From Pseudobutyrivibrio sp. UBA1225 (GTDB taxonomy: Bacteria > Bacillota > Clostridia > Lachnospirales > Lachnospiraceae), in NCBI GenBank assembly GCA_002309345.1, contig DBWZ01000031.1, forward strand, positions 242 through 28,055: DNA of 27,814 bases, read 5' to 3'. The notes beneath the pieces are model-generated. The model made no database searches. It was given only the letters and a program-made list of their open reading frames with translations, and was not told the DNA's origin. Shown in pieces: positions 14,766 to 23,189 of this stretch. The translations under genes and the position numbers were made by a program. Each line of letters begins with the position of its first letter. The stretch's first letter is position 1.

Positions 14766-17093
14766 TCAATCTATAAATAAATCTATTCCATCGTCATCAA
14801 TACGTATTCTTCCTGAATCCATTGTGTAAAAAATCTTAGCACCTATATTTTCGATTCTTTCAACTGCCTCAGCTGCCGGATGTCCGTACCTATTTTTCTT
14901 GCTACAGCTAATTACTGCAACATCGGGTGATAACACCTTTAAAAAATCCGCATCAGAGCTGAATCTGCTCCCATGGTGACTGACCTTCAAAAGATTGATT
15001 TTTCCAACCTCTCCGCCAGAGGCGATAACCTTTTCCTGCTCAACACCAATATCTCCGCCAAAGAATCCCGAATAGTCAATTCTTTTATCCAGATTATAAT
15101 CGTATTCCATTAGCAGTGATAATGATAAGGCGTTAATATCCTCGTCACTTGCCCCATCAAATGGATATACACACTTAAATGAAAGATGTTTTGTGTTAAT
15201 AATATCACCTTGCTTCATATAGATAATATTTGTATTGTTTATAGCAGCCAAAGAAAGTAGCTTGTTCAATGTTTCATCCTCTGGGATTGCAACAGATAAA
15301 ACAATATTATTTATCGTATATCCGTTTTCCAAAAGATATAGTACGCCTGAAACATGATCCAAATCCATATGGGATAAAAACCAATAGTCTATCTCTCCTA
15401 CTCCCTTATATTTCAAATATGGAAGCAAAGTATATTGTCCCAATTCATCGTTAGAGCTACTTCCTCCATCAACAAAAAACCTTGTGCCGTCTCCAGAATC
15501 AATGTAAATACCGTCTCCTTGCCCTACATCTATAAAGTCTATCTCAAACCCATTTGAAGATGTTGGTATAATAAATATCACTGTAAGAATTAAAGCTGTC
15601 ACCATTTGAACAGCAACAAATCTTCTATTCATATTATTAATCCATTTTATATCACACTTATCTTTTGTAGATATAAAATAATCCTTTATATATGGTAATC
15701 CATGTATTAATCCAAAAAGTATTACGTAATAGGCTATTATCACAAAAATACCTTTGTCGCCAACTATCTTCACAGCTCCAGGCATGGATATTACAACGCC
15801 TGCTATCCATTCATAAAAATAAATTAGATAGTGACAAAGCGATAGGCAAGGCACAGCAGCCACAGGAATTATCAATCCTAGAAATCCCCCAAATAAACCC
15901 AGCCCCAAAAGAGCGGGCATCAATGGAATCACAAGAAGATTTATAAGCACACTATAAATAGGCGTCTGATAATAAAACATTACAGTTATTGGCATCATAC
16001 CAACAAATATTCCTACTGAAAATATTAATCCCGAGATAGCTTTCTCTACTATTCTTTTAAGCTTATTTATATATCTGTTTTCACTGTAGGTTTCCTTCAA
16101 CTTAACCTTTATACATTTTTTCTTACAATAAAGCTCATAGCTTTGGGTAATTGGTATTGCCACATACCAAATGACTAAAACTGCACTAAAGGAAAAGATA
16201 AAGCTAGAATTTCTAATATATAGCGGATTTTCAAATAGCAGCATCAATCCAACTGTAGACATAGCTGAAAGCATATCGTAGCATTCTCCCAGCATCTGAG
16301 CCACTAGAAAGATTAAAAACATTCCTATAGCTCTAACAGATGAAATACTCGCTCCTGTCAGCATCCCATAACAAACAGCCACCTGCCCCGATATGATTCC
16401 ACTTCCTAAAAAACCAATCCCCAGTCTTCTAAGAAGCTTATATAAGCACATGCAAACCACCGATATATGCAGTCCTGACACAGCAAGAATATGTGCCATA
16501 CCAACTTGCTGGAATAAATCCTTCAGCTGGTTTTCCAAACCGCTTCTCTCGCCTAGGACTACACTAGATAAAAATCCAGCTTCCTCTCCTGGAAGATTCT
16601 TGCCATAAACATCAGCTATTCGCTCTCTCAATCCAATTATACTGTTACTAAGAAATGCTTCGTCAGAAGTATAATCATTAACTTTTACATCTTCTAGCTG
16701 GAAATAGACGCCCTTGGACCAATAATAATTTTCCATGTCAAAAGAGCCTTCGTTTCTCGCTTTAGAAAAAGGCTTTACTCTTCCACTTATATTTACTTTT
16801 GCTTTTAAAGGGATTTCAAAAGAATTTGATTTAAAAATAAAAGATGTTTTAAGTAGCTTACCGTTATCCGTATATACGGTAGCATCGTTTACGTAGTATA
16901 GATAATAATCTTGCTTGATTTCCTTTTGATAAACAGTGCCTCTTGCTTCAACTAGCATGTCTTCCGCAAGAGTATCTTTTGCTTCTTGCGCCTTTCCATA
17001 GACCCCCAGGAAATCCCAGGGGCCATATGCACTCAAGGCAATCAAAATAGCTATTATCAAGGAAATCTTACAAAGCCTTCTGCCCTGTAGCAT
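14766..17093 (-). CDS. comEC: ComEC/Rec2-type DNA internalization protein
   Basis: ComEC is the membrane channel that takes up single-stranded DNA during transformation. The 775-aa protein has the full three-part layout: N-terminal DUF4131-type region (about 1-150, with hydrophobic start), the polytopic Competence domain with AVSGLHIS (about 204-211), and a C-terminal metallo-beta-lactamase domain (about 510-775). That domain reads IDVGQGDGIYI, SHMDLDHVSG for metal ligands, VSHHGSRFS, and YGHPAAE near the end. Residues expected for an active nuclease fold appear present. AGGAGG lies four bases before the ATG. It ends a gene run that starts with a comEA-like gene. Whether the organism is naturally competent cannot be told from here. 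Confidence 0.95.
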   Translation of the reverse strand: MLQGRRLCKISLIIAILIALSAYGPWDFLGVYGKAQEAKDTLAEDMLVEARGTVYQKEIKQDYYLYYVNDATVYTDNGKLLKTSFIFKSNSFEIPLKAKVNISGRVKPFSKARNEGSFDMENYYWSKGVYFQLEDVKVNDYTSDEAFLSNSIIGLRERIADVYGKNLPGEEAGFLSSVVLGERSGLENQLKDLFQQVGMAHILAVSGLHISVVCMCLYKLLRRLGIGFLGSGIISGQVAVCYGMLTGASISSVRAIGMFLIFLVAQMLGECYDMLSAMSTVGLMLLFENPLYIRNSSFIFSFSAVLVIWYVAIPITQSYELYCKKKCIKVKLKETYSENRYINKLKRIVEKAISGLIFSVGIFVGMMPITVMFYYQTPIYSVLINLLVIPLMPALLGLGLFGGFLGLIIPVAAVPCLSLCHYLIYFYEWIAGVVISMPGAVKIVGDKGIFVIIAYYVILFGLIHGLPYIKDYFISTKDKCDIKWINNMNRRFVAVQMVTALILTVIFIIPTSSNGFEIDFIDVGQGDGIYIDSGDGTRFFVDGGSSSNDELGQYTLLPYLKYKGVGEIDYWFLSHMDLDHVSGVLYLLENGYTINNIVLSVAIPEDETLNKLLSLAAINNTNIIYMKQGDIINTKHLSFKCVYPFDGASDEDINALSLSLLMEYDYNLDKRIDYSGFFGGDIGVEQEKVIASGGEVGKINLLKVSHHGSRFSSDADFLKVLSPDVAVISCSKKNRYGHPAAEAVERIENIGAKIFYTMDSGRIRIDDDGIDLFID

Positions 17094-17120
17094 ATGTCCT
17101 CCTTGATATTTAAGTTCATA

Positions 17121-18179
17121 TTAATAATCTGAATCTTCTTCGATATATGTCCAATCGTCGTCAGACTCATCCTCAGATGCTGCACTATCTTCATCAACGC
17201 CATCATCTTTATAAAGACCCATATCCTCGTCACCTGTGTCAACGTAAATAATATCCTCATTGCGATTGACAGCTGCCGACAAATCAACATCTAGGTTTGA
17301 AAGATGCGGAGTCTCACCATTAACAAGTATTAAAACCTGCTTGATGCTTGGCAACTCAGTCAATGTATTGACTATGGAATATACCTCTGCTGATTCTGTC
17401 ACACCTGAAACGCCAGTCTCTAATGTTGCATCAAAATTTACCGTACAAAGTCCATTTTCTACGTGGAAACTCTTGACCATCGTCCCCTCTGGAATTGCCG
17501 ATATAAACTGCGCGTTGTCCTGTCCAGGTCCCTTTAATAATTCTTGCAAAACACGCCTTTCAAGGGTTGTGTTTTGGCTGTAGTTAATCTTTTTGGTAAC
17601 ACCGCATAGAGAAGATCCATCCGTATTTGCGAAGTACAAAGTAACCTCTTTAGACAAATACGCCTCTTGTTGTTCGTCAAAATTATCGATAAAATCTTCA
17701 GACGTCATTGGTCCAATAATTTCACCAGATGTATCACGAAGTGGTTCGTTATTTACATAAATAGAGACTTCGTTTACTCCATCAATCTGAACCAAAGTCT
17801 TAACCACAGCAGCGCGAATCAAAACTCTGGTATAATCCTCCAAGTCAGCAAGAAGCTCTTCATCACCACTAAAAAGCAACGTAGCATTACCCGTTTCAGA
17901 TAAGTATTCAACCTTTTCAAACTTTAATCCAGCCGGGATAGTTGCCATGTAGTCAACTGAATTTGTTTTTTTGCTAAGCTTCTCCATGATATAGAGAATT
18001 TTATATGCCGGATCATCATCCCTTTTAAATTCTTTACTAAATTCAACTGGAGTTATTCCGCACTTATCCGTATTTAAATAGTATAGATAAAAAGAATTAT
18101 CTTTTTTGGTTTTACCACAAGCCACAAGGGACAATGCCAATGCTAAAACAAGTATTATGGATATAGTTTTTCGCATCAT
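17121..18179 (-). CDS. GerMN-domain lipoprotein
   Basis: The 352-aa product has a type II signal peptide with lipobox LVAC (Cys21) and two tandem GerMN-type domains (roughly 30-155 and 175-300). Each has an FYLYYLNTD or LYFANTDG-like opening, a central LLKGP/EKLSK-type helix, an IPxG segment (TIPAGLKF and AIPEGTMV), and a terminal VSIYVN / VLILVNGE strand. GerMN domains occur in the spore germination protein GerM and in LpqB of mycobacteria; here it is probably a surface partner of the kinase. The C-terminal tail is highly acidic (DESDDDWTYIEED). The kinase stop TGA is embedded in ATGATG, so the start is 18179 or 18176; AGGAGG is four or seven bases upstream respectively, and the second has better spacing. 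Confidence 0.85.
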   Translation of the reverse strand: MMRKTISIILVLALALSLVACGKTKKDNSFYLYYLNTDKCGITPVEFSKEFKRDDDPAYKILYIMEKLSKKTNSVDYMATIPAGLKFEKVEYLSETGNATLLFSGDEELLADLEDYTRVLIRAAVVKTLVQIDGVNEVSIYVNNEPLRDTSGEIIGPMTSEDFIDNFDEQQEAYLSKEVTLYFANTDGSSLCGVTKKINYSQNTTLERRVLQELLKGPGQDNAQFISAIPEGTMVKSFHVENGLCTVNFDATLETGVSGVTESAEVYSIVNTLTELPSIKQVLILVNGETPHLSNLDVDLSAAVNRNEDIIYVDTGDEDMGLYKDDGVDEDSAASEDESDDDWTYIEEDSDY

Positions 18180-19594
18180 CGTACCTCCTTTTCAATGTAG
18201 TTAAGAGGAATACGTACATCAAACGTGGAGCCCTCGTCAAGCTTTGAGTGAACCTTGATTTCGCCATTGTGCATGGCAATTGCACCCTTTGTGATGGCAA
18301 GACCAAGTCCTGTACCACCAATCTCGCGAGAATGCGATTTGTCAGCCCTGTAGAATCTATCAAAAATATGGTCGATAGAATCCTCAGGAATACCAAGTCC
18401 ATTATCCTCAACCTTAATATAGAAAAATTGATGATCTGAGTTTAGAGTGATATGAACCCACCCATCCTCTTTGTTGTATTTGATAGCATTCTCAACAAGG
18501 TTGGTGACAACCTGCGTAAATTTCACCTCGTCTACCTCTGCAACTACCGGTCTAAAGGATTCGAAGACAACTTCGATATTGGACTTTGCTGCAATTGGTT
18601 TGAGACGCTTTAAAATATGCTCGATTAGCTCGTTGATATTAACAGGCGATACATTGAGATGAGCGCCGCTCTTGTCCATACGAACAAGACTCAAAAGATC
18701 GTTAATAATTTGAGTCTCGCGGTCAATTTCATCACCGATATCTACCATGAATTCTCTGTACATTTCGATAGGTACGTCTTCGGAGCCGTTTAAGGAATCC
18801 GCAAGCACCTTCATAGAAGTAAGCGGAGTTTTGAGCTCGTGTGACACATTGGAAACAAACTCCTGGCGGGATTCGTCGATGGAATGTAATTTGCCAATAA
18901 CCTCGTTGAATTTGCTTGAAATACTTTCCATTTCTGCATAGGACTTTTCCTCAGGAAGCTCGTTGATGTATTCTCTATTGATAGCATCCAGATTTTTGGA
19001 CATCTTTTGCATGGGTCTTTGAAAGCGAATCGCAGAAAAGATTGCAATAATCACCGCCAAAGAACAGATGATAACTCCCGTAATCAATATATACGAAACA
19101 AACAAATTGATATTTTGATCCAAATAATCCATTGATTTGTTGATTATGAATACACCAACAATGTCGCCTTCTTTGTTCTTGATAGGCACAGAAACAGTAA
19201 GATATTTGGCGTCATCGTCGTAGTAATATAGCTGCTCTCCTCGAATAGCTCTAAGAACGTTTTCCCAAATAAAAATCCTACCAATATCTGCCGATGATGT
19301 ATCCTTAACAACCTTCAAAGAAGAATTAAGTAACATAATTCTTCCGTTATAGCTACTTGCAATACCCTTGAGCCTTGCATCTAACAAAGGATCGTCCTCG
19401 CCAGTAAGATACCCGCTATAGTCATTGCGCTCGTTATATTGATGGGCCTGTGCCATTAAATTGGTGCCATCTGTATAGATACTTGAAGATTTATAGACAC
19501 ACAAACAAATAGGCACACAAACCAAAAATGGAATGATGCCTACTAAAATAATTATAGCCGTTATTCTAAATCTAAGACTATGAAATAATGACAT
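18176..19594 (-). CDS. Two-component sensor histidine kinase (WalK/VicK-like, no PAS)
   Basis: Membrane sensor kinase of 472 aa. Transmembrane segments lie at about 11-33 and 164-188 and enclose an extracellular single-Cache-like domain. A HAMP domain follows (about 189-243), then HisKA with FVSNVSHELKTPL (His252), and HATPase motifs N (NLVENAIKYN, 365-374), G1 (DNGLGIP, 397-403), F (FDRFYR) and G2 (GGTGLGLAI). The frame could be opened 14 codons earlier, but that start overlaps the response regulator and has no ribosome binding site. The ATG at 19594 has AGGAG seven bases upstream. It lies 14 bp after its cognate regulator and overlaps the GerMN lipoprotein gene. Lack of a cytoplasmic PAS separates it from classical WalK. 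Confidence 0.93.
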   Translation of the reverse strand: MSLFHSLRFRITAIIILVGIIPFLVCVPICLCVYKSSSIYTDGTNLMAQAHQYNERNDYSGYLTGEDDPLLDARLKGIASSYNGRIMLLNSSLKVVKDTSSADIGRIFIWENVLRAIRGEQLYYYDDDAKYLTVSVPIKNKEGDIVGVFIINKSMDYLDQNINLFVSYILITGVIICSLAVIIAIFSAIRFQRPMQKMSKNLDAINREYINELPEEKSYAEMESISSKFNEVIGKLHSIDESRQEFVSNVSHELKTPLTSMKVLADSLNGSEDVPIEMYREFMVDIGDEIDRETQIINDLLSLVRMDKSGAHLNVSPVNINELIEHILKRLKPIAAKSNIEVVFESFRPVVAEVDEVKFTQVVTNLVENAIKYNKEDGWVHITLNSDHQFFYIKVEDNGLGIPEDSIDHIFDRFYRADKSHSREIGGTGLGLAITKGAIAMHNGEIKVHSKLDEGSTFDVRIPLNYIEKEVR

Positions 19595-19608
19595 GCGTAA
19601 CTCCTGAT

Positions 19609-20307
19609 TTACTGGTAATAATAGCCTACGCCCCATTTAGTACGAACGTACAATGGCTCCTTTGGGTTAGGCTCAATCTTTTCTCTAAGACGACGAATGT
19701 GAACATCAACAGTTCTCTCATCGCCAGGATATGAACTGCCCCAAATTGTATGCAGCAAATCTTCTCTTGAAAATACCTTTTTAGGATTGGTAACAAGAAG
19801 TAAAAGCATATCGAACTCTTTTGAAGTAAGATTGTACTCTACTCCCTTAATAGTGAGTCTACGATTGCTCTTATCCAAAACTAAATCGCCGTTTTCGATA
19901 ACTGATTCTTCAACTTTGCTATCAGAAGTCGCTGGCTGCCCAAGCGAAGTTCTGCGCATAATTGCCTTGATACGTGCCTTTACCTCAAGAATGTTGAAAG
20001 GCTTGGTGATGTAATCATCAGCACCATATTCAAGACCTAAAATCTTGTCCATATCGTCGCCCTTTGCAGTAAGCATTACGATTGGGACATTTGAAAACTC
20101 GCGTATGCTTTGGCATACCTCAAAGCCATCGAGCTTTGGCAACATGACATCTAAAAGAATCATGTCGTACTGGTTTGCTGTTGCAAGATCAAGAGCCTCC
20201 TGACCATCGTATGCACAGTCAACCTCCATACCATCCTGTTCAAGGGAAAATCTGATTCCCTTAACAATAAGTTTTTCGTCATCAACTACTAATACTCTTT
20301 TAGCCAT
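19609..20307 (-). CDS. OmpR-family response regulator (WalR/VicR-like)
   Basis: DNA-binding regulator of 232 aa from the chosen start. The receiver domain has RVLVVDDEK, phosphoacceptor Asp53 in LLDVMLP, Thr80 and Lys102 in ITKPFN. The C-terminal winged helix has NLTSKEFDMLLLL, the recognition-helix region ERTVDVHIRRLREKIE and the wing VRTKWGVGYYY. An upstream in-frame GTG at 20334 lacks a ribosome binding site; ATG 20307 has AGGG six bases before it and matches the family N-terminus (MAKRVLVVDDE). It is paired with the kinase downstream. Targets are unknown; the adjacent comEA, GerMN and comEC genes or cell-wall genes are candidates. Confidence 0.95.
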   Translation of the reverse strand: MAKRVLVVDDEKLIVKGIRFSLEQDGMEVDCAYDGQEALDLATANQYDMILLDVMLPKLDGFEVCQSIREFSNVPIVMLTAKGDDMDKILGLEYGADDYITKPFNILEVKARIKAIMRRTSLGQPATSDSKVEESVIENGDLVLDKSNRRLTIKGVEYNLTSKEFDMLLLLVTNPKKVFSREDLLHTIWGSSYPGDERTVDVHIRRLREKIEPNPKEPLYVRTKWGVGYYYQ

Positions 20308-20346
20308 AACAATCCCTATCCTTCTTTTCTTCACTATTTATTTAAA

Positions 20347-20362
20347 TGTGAGATATCTCACA
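20347..20362. other. 16-bp perfect palindrome at the end of the comEA-like gene
   Basis: TGTGAGATATCTCACA is fully self-complementary and covers the comEA stop codon (20358-20360). On the minus strand it is followed by TTTAAATAAATAG, so it may be a weak attenuating hairpin, or a protein-binding site between comEA and the response regulator. Confidence 0.6.
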
Positions 20363-20921
20363 CTTTAATCAGTAGATGAATTTGATTGAAAATACCATCG
20401 CCTATTCCAGAAACGTTCTTGATATCTTCAACTGAAGAGAAACCACCGTTACTGTCTCTGTAGGTAATGATCTGATTTGCCTTGCTTTCTCCAATGCCAG
20501 GCAATGTTTTAAGTTCTTCAAGTGAGGCTGTGTTTATATTGATAAGTCCATCGTCGGCTGCAGTGTCTGCCTCCAAAATTGATTCACGTTCTTCAACGGA
20601 ATATACATAAATCTTTTGTCCATCTTCAATTAAAGATGCCTGATTCAAATCGCTATCATCAGCAGATTCTAACAAACCACCTGCAGCTTCTATGGCTGCG
20701 TAGACCCTAGAGCCTGTTGGAAGCTCATAGACATCCGGTCGCGCTACTGCACCTGCAACTTGAACATAGATACTTGTGGTTGCTTGATCTGAACCGTCTT
20801 TTGATAAATCAGTCTTTCCATCTGTCTCTTCCACTAGCTCTTTAGATTGAAAATATGAAGTCTTTGCACACCCTGTAAAAAGAAAAAGGCTACAAAGAAC
20901 AAGACATAAAATTCGTTTCAT
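20358..20921 (-). CDS. comEA: ComEA-like DNA-binding lipoprotein (SLBB plus helix-hairpin-helix)
   Basis: ComEA binds double-stranded DNA at the cell surface and hands it to ComEC. The 187-aa protein has a lipobox-type signal LFTGC (Cys18) instead of the plain membrane anchor of B. subtilis ComEA. An SLBB domain follows (about 50-107, VQVAGAVARPDVYELPTGS), then the C-terminal (HhH)2 domain (about 126-187) with ININTASLEELKTLPGIGE and FSSVEDIKNVSGIGDG. Its start at 20921 has GGAG six bases upstream, but this lies inside a hairpin. A good promoter lies at 20969-20997. It heads the run comEA, response regulator, kinase, GerMN lipoprotein, comEC. Confidence 0.9.
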   Translation of the reverse strand: MKRILCLVLCSLFLFTGCAKTSYFQSKELVEETDGKTDLSKDGSDQATTSIYVQVAGAVARPDVYELPTGSRVYAAIEAAGGLLESADDSDLNQASLIEDGQKIYVYSVEERESILEADTAADDGLININTASLEELKTLPGIGESKANQIITYRDSNGGFSSVEDIKNVSGIGDGIFNQIHLLIKV

Positions 20922-20923
20922 GA

Positions 20924-20951
20924 ATTCTCCAATTTGGAACTAAAGGAGAAT
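20924..20951 (-). promoter_or_regulatory. Hairpin hiding the comEA ribosome binding site
   Basis: In the transcript ATTCTCC (20945-20951) pairs with GGAGAAT (20924-20930) across a 14-nt loop. GGAG in the 3' arm is the only Shine-Dalgarno sequence before the comEA ATG. The hairpin makes up most of the roughly 40-nt leader. Confidence 0.6.
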
Positions 20952-20968
20952 CTAATATCGTCTTGTTC

Positions 20969-20997
20969 ATTGTAGCGAATTTTTGTAAATATTACAA
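20969..20997 (-). promoter_or_regulatory. Promoter of the comEA-to-comEC gene run
   Basis: Minus-strand TTGTAA (20992-20997), 17-bp spacer, then TACAAT (20969-20974). The predicted start is near 20962. Confidence 0.78.
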
Positions 20998-21025
20998 TAG
21001 TTTTACAGACATATGTCGTAATATT
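20988..21025. promoter_or_regulatory. Nested dyad upstream of and overlapping the comEA -35 box
   Basis: An outer inverted repeat AATATTAC (20988-20995) and GTAATATT (21018-21025) encloses a perfect palindrome GACATATGTC (21008-21017). The palindrome is flanked by TACA and GTA, which extend it imperfectly. Its centre is about 50 bp upstream of the predicted start, a typical activator position. It could also end the argD transcript, since no other terminator is seen in 20998-21083. Confidence 0.45.
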
Positions 21026-21083
21026 TTTCTAATTTAATGCGGAAACTATCTTGAAAACATACGACTTTTCTCTGTTTTTTAAT

Positions 21084-22283
21084 CTAAATAAAACTATCGA
21101 AAACCTTCTCAATCTTGCTCTTAAATTCATCAACATCCTGCTCGGTTATTACAAGTGGCGGCAGAAGCCTTAAAACATCTGCGCCTGCAGACAAAACAAC
21201 CAAGTGCTCTTCAAGAAGAGCCTTTGACACAACATCCTTAACTGGAATTGTAAGAATGAGACCTTGCATCAATCCAAGTCCTCTTCTTCCCGATATAAAG
21301 TCATATTTTTCTACAAGTCGATCAAGGGTCTGCTCAAAATATGGCGTGATAGCATTTACATGATCAAGAAGCTTGTAATCTTCAAACATGTTGAATACCT
21401 GTGACACTGCAGCTGTACATAGTGGATTACCACCGTAAGTTGTGCCGTGATCTCCTGGGACAAGCGAGCTTTCAGCCACCTTGTCTGTAACTGCAAATGC
21501 GCCAATTGGAACACCATTGCCAAGAGCCTTTGCTGTTGTAAGTACATCTGGGCGAATGCCATATTGCTGGAATGCATACATAGAACCTGTACGCCCCATT
21601 CCGCACTGAACCTCATCTAAAATGAGAAGAATATCCTTTTCGTCGCAGAGTTCTCTAACTTTCTTGATGAATTCTGGCTCTACAGGATACAAGCCACCCT
21701 CGCCTTGAACTGTTTCCATAACAATAGCGCAAGTCTTGTCAGAAAGCTTTGCCAACACGCTTCCAAAATCATTAAAGGTAGCAAACTTAACACCAGACAT
21801 AAGGGGATAAAATGGCTCACGATAGTGATCTGTACCTGTAACAGAAAGTGAACCCACTGTTCTACCGTGGAAAGAATTTTCCATGGCGATTACCTCGTAG
21901 TCGCCTGGTCCTTTTTTCGTATATGCGTATTTCTTTGCAGTCTTAAGCGCACCTTCTATTGCCTCTGCGCCTGAGTTTGTAAAGAACACCTTATCCATAC
22001 CCGAAGCCTTAACAAGCTTTTCAGCTGCCTCAATCATTGGCACATGATAGTACAAATTAGATGTATGAGTAATTCTCTTAAGCTGAGTTGTAACAGCGTT
22101 TTCAAAATCCTCGTTGCCATAGCCGAATGCCATAACACCGATTCCTGATGCAAAATCTAAATATTCTTCATCAAGCTCGTCATAGAGATGAACGCCCTTA
22201 CCATAATCAAAAATTACTGGAAATCTGTTGTATACATGAAGCAGATTTTTATCAGCCGCCTCGATATAATCCTTTTTATTCAT
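21084..22283 (-). CDS. argD: Acetylornithine aminotransferase
   Basis: PLP enzyme that converts N-acetylglutamate semialdehyde to N-acetylornithine. The 399-aa protein is a class III aminotransferase, with VFFTNSGAEAIEGALK, SFHGRT, LLILDEVQCGMGRTG and the PLP lysine in TTAKALGNGVPIGAF. GAGGT lies about nine bases before the ATG. It overlaps the end of argB by eight bases, which suggests translational coupling. It is the last gene of the argC-GNAT-argJ-argB-argD run. Confidence 0.97.
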   Translation of the reverse strand: MNKKDYIEAADKNLLHVYNRFPVIFDYGKGVHLYDELDEEYLDFASGIGVMAFGYGNEDFENAVTTQLKRITHTSNLYYHVPMIEAAEKLVKASGMDKVFFTNSGAEAIEGALKTAKKYAYTKKGPGDYEVIAMENSFHGRTVGSLSVTGTDHYREPFYPLMSGVKFATFNDFGSVLAKLSDKTCAIVMETVQGEGGLYPVEPEFIKKVRELCDEKDILLILDEVQCGMGRTGSMYAFQQYGIRPDVLTTAKALGNGVPIGAFAVTDKVAESSLVPGDHGTTYGGNPLCTAAVSQVFNMFEDYKLLDHVNAITPYFEQTLDRLVEKYDFISGRRGLGLMQGLILTIPVKDVVSKALLEEHLVVLSAGADVLRLLPPLVITEQDVDEFKSKIEKVFDSFI

Positions 22284-23172
22284 TGCAATACCTCGTATCC
22301 TGATTTCTTATGATAGCTGTGCCGATTCCCTTGTTAGTAAAGAACTCAAGGAGAAGACAATGCGCAATTCTACCGTCTAATATATGGACTCTATTAACGC
22401 CCTCTTCGATTGCATCGATACAGTTGGTAAGCTTTGGAAGCATACCGCCGCCTATATAACCCTCGCCAATCAACTCTCTTGCTTCGTCTACTGTGATTTC
22501 AGAGATAAGAGTATCTGGGTCATCCTTATCCTTGTATACACCTTCGATGTCAGTAAGAAATGCAAGCTTTTCTGCACTTAAAGCCTTTGCAATTGCACAG
22601 GCAGCATCATCTGCATTGATGTTGTAGGTTTCAAAATTGTCATCCATTCCTATTGGGCAAACAATTGGGAGGAAATCTTTTTCAAGTAAATCGCGAAGGA
22701 TTTGAGGATTAACCTCTGTAATCTCGCCAACATAACCGATATCCTGACCGTCAGAAAGCTTTTTTTCAACCTTTAAAAGTCCGCCATCCTTGCCAGAAAT
22801 ACCAACTGCATTAACGCCAAGGGCCTGAACATTTTGAACAAGTGATTTGTTTACCTTGTTAAGCACCATCTCAGCGATTTCCATTGTAGCTAAATCGGTT
22901 TTACGAAGACCATTGATGAATTCTGGCTCCATGCCAGTCTTCTCTACCCACTTGCTAATTTCCTTGCCACCGCCGTGTACAATAATCGGCTTGAAACCAA
23001 CTAGCTTAAGCAACGTAACGTCTTGAATCACTTGCTTCTTAAGTTCCTCGTCAACCATGGCACTTCCGCCGTATTTAACTATCATAATCTTGCGATTGAA
23101 TCTCTGTATATATGGTAAAGCCTCAATCAAAACCTGTGCTTTATCCAATATAGGCTGCATACTACTATCCAT
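22276..23172 (-). CDS. argB: Acetylglutamate kinase
   Basis: Phosphorylates N-acetylglutamate, usually the arginine-feedback step in the cyclic pathway. The 298-aa amino acid kinase has IMIVKYGGSAM, the IIVHGGGKEISKW motif, GISGKDGGLL and the nucleotide region FLTDIEGVYKDKDD. It carries an N-terminal helix of about 20 residues before the core (STMQPILDKAQVLIEALPYI-like). Such a helix is typical of hexameric arginine-sensitive forms, so feedback inhibition is likely. AGGAGG lies eight bases upstream of the ATG. The gene sits 17 bp after argJ. Confidence 0.97.
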   Translation of the reverse strand: MDSSMQPILDKAQVLIEALPYIQRFNRKIMIVKYGGSAMVDEELKKQVIQDVTLLKLVGFKPIIVHGGGKEISKWVEKTGMEPEFINGLRKTDLATMEIAEMVLNKVNKSLVQNVQALGVNAVGISGKDGGLLKVEKKLSDGQDIGYVGEITEVNPQILRDLLEKDFLPIVCPIGMDDNFETYNINADDAACAIAKALSAEKLAFLTDIEGVYKDKDDPDTLISEITVDEARELIGEGYIGGGMLPKLTNCIDAIEEGVNRVHILDGRIAHCLLLEFFTNKGIGTAIIRNQDTRYCNE

Positions 23173-23189
23173 AATTATATCCTCCTGGT

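Noticed and set aside
19595..19636. Longer N-terminus of the sensor kinase
   Set aside because: The extension overlaps the end of the response regulator gene and lacks a ribosome binding site, unlike the ATG at 19594.
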